14,144 nucleotides of DNA from JBBDIP01 sp964602455. Lineage in GTDB: Bacteria > Bacillota > Sulfobacillia > Fermentithermobacillales > Fermentithermobacillaceae. Positions within the stretch are counted from its first letter, which is position 1. Each line of letters begins with the position of its first letter. A program made the translations under genes and the position numbers. Positions 5,997-12,276 of this stretch are shown here, piece after piece. The stretch covers positions 1 to 14,144 of the forward strand of contig CAZRRG010000057.1 in assembly GCA_964602455.1 (NCBI GenBank), read 5' to 3'. The notes under the pieces are model-generated. The model was not told where the DNA came from. It ran no database searches and was given only the letters and a program-made list of their open reading frames with translations.

Positions 5997-8114
5997 TTGA
6001 ACAGGATGTCCTCCTTCATGAAGTCGTTGAAGATCCCCCGATTTCACCTCGACAGAGACCCTTACTACGTGACCGCACTGGGGTTCTTGCTGGCCCGGAC
6101 GGTCCTCGCAGGGAGTCTTGCGCCCTTCGCGCCGGCCTTCTACGCCGGACTCAGGCGACAGGATAAGCGGCTATCCCTGTACGCAGCGCTGGGATCAGCC
6201 GCCGGAGCCGCCACCATGAGGGACTGGGACCTCCTCGCCTACAACGTCCTGGCGTTCATCCTGGTGACCCTGGCAATGAGAGTCGGGCAGGACAGGAAGG
6301 CTCCCGGGATACTTGACTCGCTGCTTTCTGGCGGAATAGTCGCGGTTTCCCGCCTCGTGACCGCGGCCGTAAACTCGCCATCGCTGTTCTCCTACATGTC
6401 TGCGTTACTGGAGGGGCTGTGCGCTGTAGTCGTCGTGGCCCTCACTCAAATAGCGTTCTCACCCCATAGAGATAAGGGCCCGTCTTTCACGGAAAGGGCT
6501 TCTGAAGCGTTGCTTGTCCTGGTCCTCCTGTCATTGGGAGGATTGCAGGGCCTCACAGTGTACGGGGTTGGGGTTTTGGCCGTGGCGGCTATGGGCTGCA
6601 CGCTGGTGGCGGGATTTGCCGCAGGCCCGGGAGGAGGAGCCATAGCCGGTCTTGCCGCGGGTCTGGTCGTCGCGCTCACAGGGAGCGATAGCGTTGCCAT
6701 ACTCGGCGTCCTCGGATTATCGGGCCTTCTGGCAGGAGTCGGGGGATGGTTCGGCAGGATCGAGTCGGTCCTGGGATACCTCTCGGGCGGGCTCCTGATG
6801 TCTGTCTATGCCGAGTCGTCGGGTGACTTAGCCATCCGGCTGACTGAGCAGGTAATTTCCTGTGTCGCCATGCTGCTTCTGACAAAGCGTTCGGAGAAGA
6901 TGCTATCGGAGCACTTCCCGGTCCTGGCCGCAGGAAAGAACGCGCCCAGACCCAGGCCGGCAATGGATGCGAACTCGGTGAGGACCGCTGCCGTAGCTCA
7001 TGCTCTGCTTGAGATGGGAGAGATGCTCTCCCAGACATCCTCCGCCTCGACCGCAGCCATTCCCGACACACCCAATGAACCCTTCGACGCGGATCCCCCG
7101 GTTGTAAGGCTGATAGCGGAGCGCGTGTGCAGGGATTGTGAGGATAGGTCTTCTTGCTGGGAGGAACGGTTCGGCGAGACGTACGAGGCCTTCACCGATC
7201 TTGCGCGCTCTCTGCAAGTAAGCGGTCAGGTGAACTCGGAGGTTGACTCGCGAGTGTCCGACCTCTGCAGGCGCTTTCCCCAGGTCATCGGTGAACTGAA
7301 CCACATCCGAGAGCTGAGCAGGCTTGAGCGGCGCCTCAGGACGATCGACGAGGAGACGAAGGGTTGCCTGTCGTTTCAGTACCGGTGCTTGGGACAGCTC
7401 CTGGCGCCAAGGAATCAGCCACCTCCCGATTCGACGGGCAGGATTCACAAGCAGAGGCTCAAGGTGACATTCAAGGGCGGTTCCACTCCTGCCGAAGGCG
7501 CAAACCGTCCGGGAGACATGTGGGTCAAGTACGACATCTCGCCGACGCGCACTTTGGCGGTACTGGTGGATGGAATGGGCAAAGGTGAATTGGCCGCCAA
7601 GCAGAGCAAGGAGACCATAGCGATCCTCCGCTCGCTGCTCGACTGCGGGTTGGACTATGACTCGTGCGTGTCGTTCCTCAACTCAGCCCTGTTCCTTTCA
7701 TGCCGGCCCGACAGCTTCGTGGCCGTCGACTGCCTGCTTATCGACCAGGACACCGAGAGGGCCTACTTCCACAAGCTCGGAGCGCCCCCGTCATTCATCC
7801 GTAAGAAGGATGGCACCGTTCTGGTGGTTAGAGGATCACGTCCTCCCGCAGGGGCGTTCAGCGCGCTCCCGTGTTTCGCCACAAGCGAGCCGGTAGCGGC
7901 AGGCGATGAGATCTACCTGGTCTCTGATGGGATCTTTAGATCAAGCCCTGTGCCTGCGCGGGCCGAACACCTTCTGATCTCGCGGCTCAGGCGGCTCAAG
8001 GAAGGTTCCCTCGACCTATCCGTGAAGACGCTCCTCGGATATGGCCGCAGGGTAGGAGGGGCAGACCCGCCCGACGACGTGACGGTTGTGGCGGCCCGGA
8101 TCGAGAGGGTCTGA
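5997..8114 (+). CDS. spoIIE: Stage II sporulation protein E, PP2C-family phosphatase
   Basis: SpoIIE is a membrane phosphatase at the asymmetric septum. It dephosphorylates SpoIIAA-P to activate sigma-F and interacts with FtsZ. The 705-aa product begins at TTG 5997, with GGGAGGG (5981-5987) 9 nt upstream; a nearer GTG at 5992 is out of frame and hits a stop at once. Residues 1 to about 310 are a string of roughly ten hydrophobic segments. The central regulatory region follows, with a cysteine cluster CRDC-n5-CW (C378, C381, C387, W388). The C-terminal PP2C domain keeps the metal-binding aspartates: VDGMGKG (D525), SDGI (D644) and DDVTVV (D693-D694). Bacillus SpoIIE is about 120 aa longer, so this is a compact version. 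tilS follows after 43 bp. Regulation is probably by Spo0A through the site upstream. Confidence 0.96.
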   Translation: MNRMSSFMKSLKIPRFHLDRDPYYVTALGFLLARTVLAGSLAPFAPAFYAGLRRQDKRLSLYAALGSAAGAATMRDWDLLAYNVLAFILVTLAMRVGQDRKAPGILDSLLSGGIVAVSRLVTAAVNSPSLFSYMSALLEGLCAVVVVALTQIAFSPHRDKGPSFTERASEALLVLVLLSLGGLQGLTVYGVGVLAVAAMGCTLVAGFAAGPGGGAIAGLAAGLVVALTGSDSVAILGVLGLSGLLAGVGGWFGRIESVLGYLSGGLLMSVYAESSGDLAIRLTEQVISCVAMLLLTKRSEKMLSEHFPVLAAGKNAPRPRPAMDANSVRTAAVAHALLEMGEMLSQTSSASTAAIPDTPNEPFDADPPVVRLIAERVCRDCEDRSSCWEERFGETYEAFTDLARSLQVSGQVNSEVDSRVSDLCRRFPQVIGELNHIRELSRLERRLRTIDEETKGCLSFQYRCLGQLLAPRNQPPPDSTGRIHKQRLKVTFKGGSTPAEGANRPGDMWVKYDISPTRTLAVLVDGMGKGELAAKQSKETIAILRSLLDCGLDYDSCVSFLNSALFLSCRPDSFVAVDCLLIDQDTERAYFHKLGAPPSFIRKKDGTVLVVRGSRPPAGAFSALPCFATSEPVAAGDEIYLVSDGIFRSSPVPARAEHLLISRLRRLKEGSLDLSVKTLLGYGRRVGGADPPDDVTVVAARIERV

Positions 8115-8157
8115 TGCGTCCCTTGGGGCTTTCTGGTATCCTACATACGCAGGAGTG

Positions 8158-9681
8158 ATGAAGAGGACGGAAGGGTCTTCTGTAGATCTCGTTAGGCGAT
8201 TGGCGCTGGAGACAGTGAGGAGGCACCGGATGGTAGCTCCCGGGGACCTGGTGATCGTAGCGGTCTCCGGAGGACCTGATTCAATGTGCCTCCTTGACGT
8301 TCTATTTGCTCTTGCCCCTGAACTCGGCATAAGGCTTCACGCGGCGCACCTTAATCATCACATGAGACCTCAGGCTCCCCAAGACGCGGCCATGGTGCGG
8401 GACTTTGCCGAGAGTCTTGGGCTAGAGTGCACGGTCGGAGACGCCGATGTGAACGGCCTGGCCAAGGAACGAGGCATCGGAGTCGAAGAGGCCGGCCGAG
8501 AGGCCCGTTACTCGTTCCTCCGGGATATGAGAGCACAGCTTGGGGCAAGTAAGATCGCGCTGGGACACAACCTGAACGATCAGGCCGAGACCGTGCTGAT
8601 GCGGCTCCTTCGCGGGGCCGGCACACAGGGATTGGCCGGCATCCCGCCTGTGAACGGGGACATCGTCAGGCCCCTGATCGAGGTCGCTCGCGCCCAGATC
8701 GAGGAGTATTGCCGCCTCAGGAACATCCCGACCATGGTGGACGTCTACAACCTGGACCCGAAGTACACGCGCAACGCTCTCCGGTTGGAGGTTATCCCGG
8801 ATCTGGAGAAGCGTTTCAATCCCTCGCTGGTGAGGACCCTCGCTTGTACTGCGACCGCACTGCGCTGGGACGCGGACATGCTTGAGCAGATGGCCACGGA
8901 GGCCTTCATGGCCGCAACCTGCAAGCAGGCTCGGGTCACGTCAGTCGAGCGGGAAGCCCTCGAATCCATGCATCCCGCTTTGTCGTCAAGAGTGCTTGAG
9001 ATGGCTTGGCGTGAGTGCTCCGGTTCGCCAGGAAACCTACCCATCTCACGGATACAGGAGCTCTTATGGTCGCCGGAGAATGTAGTATGTCTTCCCGCCG
9101 GCTTGACTGCTGACAGGACGGAGACCGCAATACGTTTCTACCCTGCGCCGCCAGGAGACCTGGAGGCGCCGCTTCCGATAGAGGGTTCTGTGGAGGTCCC
9201 TGAACTGGGCGTTACGTTCACCACCCGTGTTGTCGAGGGTACCGGTGGGGAACTCGCGGAGTTGGCCTCAAAAGGGCGCAGGGAAGGGAGCGGGCAAGGG
9301 AGCGCCGCGGACGGGTACCCGTCCTGGTTCGTGGAGCCGGTCATGCGGGTGGACTACGATAAGTTGAAAGGGCCGCTCACGGTCCGCACCAGGCGTCGCG
9401 GCGACCGCTTCAGGCCTTTCGGCATGGGAGGCCGCGAGAAGAAGCTGCAGGACTTCCTGGTCCAGAGAAAGGTGCCCAGGTTCCAGAGGGATTTTACACC
9501 CCTGGTCACCTCCGCCGGCGATATTGTATGTGTTGCCGGGATTGGACTCGGAGAGGATTTTCGCATAGATAACCATACGCGCCGTATGCTGGAAGTCGAT
9601 GTTAGGCCATACTTGCGATGTAGCAGCAATTATGCTACTATTTGGAGGTCTTGCCCGACCTCCGGTCGGGTTTATTCGTAA
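8158..9681 (+). CDS. tilS: tRNA(Ile)-lysidine synthetase
   Basis: TilS converts C34 of the CAU-anticodon tRNA-Ile to lysidine using ATP and lysine, letting it read AUA; it is usually essential. The product is 507 aa. The PP-loop ATPase motif SGGPDS is at residues 37-42, followed by LNHHMRPQA, GHNLNDQAETVLMRLLRGAG and the YTRNALR segment of the N-terminal domain. The C-terminal tRNA-binding domain shows RTRRRGDRFRPFGM and KLQDFLVQRKVPR. I place the start at ATG 8158, which keeps the usual N-terminal helix, but its AGGAG (8151-8155) is only 2 nt away. An in-frame ATG at 8230 has AGGAGG at ideal distance and is a real alternative. The last 20 or so residues, after the normal family end, are translated from DNA that also holds promoter- and terminator-like signals. 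hpt does not follow; ftsH starts 18 bp downstream. Confidence 0.95.
   Translation: MKRTEGSSVDLVRRLALETVRRHRMVAPGDLVIVAVSGGPDSMCLLDVLFALAPELGIRLHAAHLNHHMRPQAPQDAAMVRDFAESLGLECTVGDADVNGLAKERGIGVEEAGREARYSFLRDMRAQLGASKIALGHNLNDQAETVLMRLLRGAGTQGLAGIPPVNGDIVRPLIEVARAQIEEYCRLRNIPTMVDVYNLDPKYTRNALRLEVIPDLEKRFNPSLVRTLACTATALRWDADMLEQMATEAFMAATCKQARVTSVEREALESMHPALSSRVLEMAWRECSGSPGNLPISRIQELLWSPENVVCLPAGLTADRTETAIRFYPAPPGDLEAPLPIEGSVEVPELGVTFTTRVVEGTGGELAELASKGRREGSGQGSAADGYPSWFVEPVMRVDYDKLKGPLTVRTRRRGDRFRPFGMGGREKKLQDFLVQRKVPRFQRDFTPLVTSAGDIVCVAGIGLGEDFRIDNHTRRMLEVDVRPYLRCSSNYATIWRSCPTSGRVYS
8218..8223 (+). promoter_or_regulatory. Strong internal ribosome-binding site within tilS
   Basis: A perfect AGGAGG lies 6 nt before in-frame ATG 8230 (residue 25 of the 8158 form). 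Starting there would give MVAPGD, removing the N-terminal helix but keeping SGGPDS. It could be the real start, a second start, or chance codon use for Arg-Arg. Confidence 0.35.
9613..9641 (+). promoter_or_regulatory. Weak candidate promoter for ftsH inside tilS 3' end
   Basis: TTGCGA (9613-9618) and TACTAT (9636-9641) are 17 bp apart and each matches four of six sigma-A consensus bases. The stretch is AT-richer than its surroundings and overlaps a TAGCA/TGCTA dyad. A start near 9648 would place the hairpin at 9654-9670 in the ftsH leader. Support is modest. Confidence 0.3.
9654..9676 (+). terminator. Terminator- or attenuator-like hairpin in the last codons of tilS
   Basis: CCCGACC (9654-9660), loop TCC, GGTCGGG (9664-9670), then TTTATT (9671-9676): a perfect 7-bp GC-rich stem with a T-rich tail. 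It lies within the final codons of tilS and 24 bp before the ftsH start, so ftsH cannot have a promoter after it. It either works partially, giving lower ftsH read-through, or acts as a regulated leader element. Confidence 0.6.
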
Positions 9682-9699
9682 GAGGAGAGGGGGCGTAAA

Positions 9700-11625
9700 A
9701 TGAACACCAAGATATGGCGAAGTCTCGCGATCTACGCGTTGCTAATATTCGTTGCGATTTCCCTTGCTGATCTCTTCACGCCCAGAGAGCAATACGCTGA
9801 TCTCGACTACAATCGTTTCCTGTCTTTGGTTGAGTCGGCGAAAGTCTCTGAGGTTGTCATCGTGGATGAGAGAGAGGTCACGGGAAAACTCAAAGACGGG
9901 ACTGGTTTCCGCACCATCATTCCTGTGGATCCCTCACTCTACCAGACACTCGTTGCGTCGGGAGCGACGGTCACGTTTATGCTGCCTCCCGAGCCGGAAT
10001 GGTGGGTGTCCCTACTCTCCAACATGATCCCCGCCCTTATCATGGTGGCGCTGTTCTTCTACATGCTGCAGCAGAGCCAGGGCGGCGGCAAGCAGGTAAT
10101 GCAGTTCGGCCGCTCGAGGGCGCGGCTCCAGTCAGACATTCATGAAAAGGTCACCTTCCAGGACGTCGCGGGCCTGGAGGAAGCTAAAGAAGAGCTCCAG
10201 GAAATCGTTGATTTCCTGAAGCATTCCCGCAAGTACGTTGAGATGGGAGCCCGGATACCCAAGGGCGTTCTGCTGTTCGGTCCGCCAGGGACCGGCAAGA
10301 CCTACATCGCCAGAGCGGTGGCGGGCGAAGCAGGCGTCCCGTTCCTGTCAATCAGCGGCTCCGACTTCGTTGAAATGTTCGTTGGCGTTGGCGCCGCGCG
10401 CGTCCGTGACCTGTTTGAGCAGGCCAAGAAGCGCGCTCCGGCCATTGTGTTCATCGATGAGATCGACGCCGTCGGCCGTATGAGGGGCGCCGGCATGGGC
10501 GGAGGCCACGACGAGCGTGAGCAGACCCTGAACCAGCTCCTGGTGGAGATGGACGGGTTCTCGACCAACCAAGGGATCATCGTGATGGCGGCCACCAACA
10601 GGCCCGACATCTTGGACTCTGCGCTTCTGAGACCGGGAAGGTTCGATCGCCAGATCATCCTTGATAAGCCGGACCTTACCGCCCGGGAGCAGATCCTGAA
10701 GGTTCACAGCCGGGGCAAGCCCATGGCCAAGGAAGTCGACCTCAAGTCGCTGGCCAAGGGTACCGCGGGCTTCACACCCGCCGACCTTGAGAACCTGGTC
10801 AACGAAGCGGCGCTTCTGGCGGCTCGCAGGCGCAAGCGTCGCATCGGCATGGAAGAGCTTGAGGAGGCTACCCAGCGCGTCATCGCCGGGCCCAAGAAGA
10901 AGTCCCGCGTCATGAACGAAAAGGAGAAGAGGGTCATCGCGTTCCACGAGGCGGCGCACGCCCTGGTCGCAAAACTCCTTCCCAATACAGATCCTGTTCG
11001 TGAAGTGACGATTGTGTCGAGGGGCGCTTCACTGGGGCATGTCCTCACGACCCCTGAAGAGGACCGGTATCTGGTAACCAAGTCCCAGATCCTCGACCGG
11101 GTGACGGCGGCGTTGGCCGGCCGGGCGGCCGAGGACATGATATTCGATGATGTATCCAGCGGGGCGTCAAACGACCTTGAGGTAGCTACCCATCTGGTTC
11201 GCCGGATGATCATGGAGTTCGGTATGTCCGAAAAACTGGGTCCCCTGACCTTCGGACGCAAAGAAGGTCAGGTGTTCCTGGGTAGGGATATCGGTCGTGA
11301 GAGGGACTTCTCGGAGGAAGTCGCTGCGGCGATTGACCAGGAAGAGCGCAGGATTATCAGCGAGTGCTACAACCGGGCCAAGTCCCTGCTTGAGGAGAAG
11401 AGGGACACCCTGAACCTGGTCGCCGAGACCCTGCTCGAGAGGGAGACCTTGAAGGGCGAGGAACTGGGGCTTCTCTTGGAAGGCAAGCCGCTTCCCGAGC
11501 CCAAGGCTGCAACGACTGCCGGCGAGGGACAGCCCGATAAGGAGCAAGATGCCGAGGGCGCGCCCCGGAAGGACGTCGTGCCTGACAAGGGCAGGATCGC
11601 TCCCGTGACTGAGGCCGGAGAGTAA
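9700..11625 (+). CDS. ftsH: ATP-dependent zinc metalloprotease FtsH
   Basis: FtsH is a hexameric membrane AAA+ protease that degrades misfolded membrane proteins and short-lived regulators; in Bacillus it is also needed for sporulation. The product is 641 aa, the normal length. ATG 9700 follows a purine-rich GAGGAGAGGGGG site. Two transmembrane segments (about residues 5-22 and 101-123) flank an extracytoplasmic domain. The AAA module has Walker A GPPGTGKT (194-201), Walker B IVFIDEID (D253, E254) and the second region of homology ATNRPDILDSALLRPGRFDR. The protease domain has the zinc motif HEAAH (H416, E417, H420) and the third ligand D492 in SGASNDLE. The last 40 or so residues are a charged, low-complexity tail typical of the family. 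It is the final gene of the spoIIE-tilS-ftsH run, with a strong terminator about 150 bp downstream. All catalytic residues are present. Confidence 0.98.
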   Translation: MNTKIWRSLAIYALLIFVAISLADLFTPREQYADLDYNRFLSLVESAKVSEVVIVDEREVTGKLKDGTGFRTIIPVDPSLYQTLVASGATVTFMLPPEPEWWVSLLSNMIPALIMVALFFYMLQQSQGGGKQVMQFGRSRARLQSDIHEKVTFQDVAGLEEAKEELQEIVDFLKHSRKYVEMGARIPKGVLLFGPPGTGKTYIARAVAGEAGVPFLSISGSDFVEMFVGVGAARVRDLFEQAKKRAPAIVFIDEIDAVGRMRGAGMGGGHDEREQTLNQLLVEMDGFSTNQGIIVMAATNRPDILDSALLRPGRFDRQIILDKPDLTAREQILKVHSRGKPMAKEVDLKSLAKGTAGFTPADLENLVNEAALLAARRRKRRIGMEELEEATQRVIAGPKKKSRVMNEKEKRVIAFHEAAHALVAKLLPNTDPVREVTIVSRGASLGHVLTTPEEDRYLVTKSQILDRVTAALAGRAAEDMIFDDVSSGASNDLEVATHLVRRMIMEFGMSEKLGPLTFGRKEGQVFLGRDIGRERDFSEEVAAAIDQEERRIISECYNRAKSLLEEKRDTLNLVAETLLERETLKGEELGLLLEGKPLPEPKAATTAGEGQPDKEQDAEGAPRKDVVPDKGRIAPVTEAGE

Positions 11626-11646
11626 GCCCCTTCCGGGATGAGGAGT

Positions 11647-11731
11647 AACCTGTGTTGGGATTCGACGCAACCTGTTAGGATTCGGACGCAACTTGTTGGG
11701 TTTCGGACGTACCCTGTTGGGTTTCGGACGC
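11647..11731 (+). repeat. Four 21-bp tandem repeats after ftsH
   Basis: Four head-to-tail copies occupy 11647-11668 (22 bp), 11669-11689, 11690-11710 and 11711-11731, with a partial fifth beginning AGCCTGACC. The shared core is CTGTTGGG followed by TTCGGACG, and copies differ at one to four positions. The array starts 21 bp after the ftsH stop and lies before its terminator, so it is part of the transcribed 3' end. There are no spacers, so this is not CRISPR. Confidence 0.85.
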
Positions 11732-11776
11732 AGCCTGACCTAACGGTCACAGGATGGCTATAGTGTGGACCTATCA

Positions 11777-11826
11777 GTCACCGGGTGACTGCCAGGATCT
11801 TGGCAGATCACCCGGTGACCTTTTTT
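11777..11826 (+). terminator. Strong rho-independent terminator of the ftsH unit
   Basis: GTCACCGGGTGA (11777-11788) pairs perfectly with TCACCCGGTGAC (11808-11819). An inner TGCCA/TGGCA stem (11790-11794, 11801-11805) continues it with a small internal bulge, giving about 17 bp. Six T residues follow (11821-11826). This is the clearest terminator in the window. Confidence 0.93.
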
Positions 11827-11857
11827 CTGCTTGCCATTAGTCATCAGAAGGCTAACG

Positions 11858-11864
11858 TGTCGAA
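11858..11864 (+). promoter_or_regulatory. Isolated 0A-box-like heptamer
   Basis: TGTCGAA matches the core Spo0A box exactly and is followed by AA. It lies after the ftsH terminator with no recognisable promoter or gene start downstream on either strand. Function is doubtful; a chance match is the simplest reading. Confidence 0.2.
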
Positions 11865-11883
11865 AAGTGTGGTCATGCCGTAA

Positions 11884-11923
11884 CTAATCACCTCTGATTA
11901 GGCACGGGGTGACCCGATTTTTT
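11884..11923 (+). terminator. Small tandem hairpins with a T-run
   Basis: CTAATCA (11884-11890), loop CCTC, TGATTAG (11895-11901) is a perfect 7-bp stem. It is followed by CGGG-GTGA-CCCG (11905-11916) and six Ts (11918-11923). The second part is terminator-shaped though its stem is only 4 bp. It may be a backup to the terminator at 11777-11826. Confidence 0.4.
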
Positions 11924-12047
11924 CCGATAATGGTCTTCGGAGGGAATATGACTAACTTGGTAATATTCATCCCGTGACCCCTTAGAATCTGACTAGTCGC
12001 CGCGTGATAGGATTGCCACCTGTATGGATCGTGGTGTGATCGATGCT

Positions 12048-12263
12048 AGCGGCGCATCTCGTGATGCATGTCGCGGTGCATCTGGCGGTGCATCTGGCGG
12101 TGCATCTGGCGGTGTATCTGGCGGTGCATCTGGCGGTGCATCTGGCGGTGCATCTGGCGGTGTAGCCGGCGGTGTATCTGGCGATGCATCTGGCGGTGCA
12201 TCTGGCGGTGCAGCCGGCGGTGTATCTGGCGATGCATCTGGCAGTGCGTCTAGCAGTGCATTA
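12048..12263. repeat. 12-bp minisatellite, about 18 tandem units
   Basis: The consensus GGCGGTGCATCT runs without interruption. Units at the two ends (12048-12083 and 12240-12263) are degenerate and the core (12084-12239) is tight. Variants are C-to-T giving GTATCT (4 units), G-to-A giving GGCGATGC (2 units) and TCT-to-GCC (2 units). The order of variants repeats after 48 bp: units from 12168 match units from 12216, showing growth by multi-unit duplication. In the plus frames it reads as Gly-Ala-Ser-Gly or Arg-Cys-Ile-Trp tetrapeptides and on the minus strand as Arg-Gln-Met-His. A start lacking a ribosome-binding site (ATG 12024, 91 codons) opens the Gly-Ala-Ser frame; I do not call it a gene. 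Confidence 0.9.
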
Positions 12264-12276
12264 GCGGCGCGTCTGG

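Larger units (their letters stand above)
11626..12276. other. 651-bp repeat-rich intergenic region between convergent genes
   Basis: No protein gene is supported here. In order it holds the 21-bp tandem repeats, the ftsH terminator, a lone 0A-box-like heptamer (11858-11864), two small hairpins, an AT-rich dyad (GAATAT 11944-11949 with ATATTC 11963-11968) and the 12-bp minisatellite. Open frames across the 12-bp array exist in several phases only because its period is a multiple of three and contains no stops. No terminator for the minus-strand kinase was found, so its transcript may run through the array. Confidence 0.7.

Noticed and set aside
10348..10959. 203-codon minus-strand open frame opposite ftsH
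   Set aside because: Lies opposite the conserved AAA and protease-linking region of ftsH; no independent support.
11367..11750. Minus-strand frame with a Cys-Val-Arg-Asn-Pro-Thr repeat over the 21-bp array
   Set aside because: Starts in non-coding DNA, runs antisense into ftsH, and the heptad repeat simply reflects 21 being a multiple of three.
12046..12237. 63-codon minus-strand His-Arg-Gln-Met repeat frame
   Set aside because: Exists only because the 12-bp period has no stop codon; no translation signals.
11647..12263. CRISPR array
   Set aside because: Both arrays are direct tandem repeats without unique spacers, unit sizes (21 and 12 bp) are too short, and no cas genes are present.
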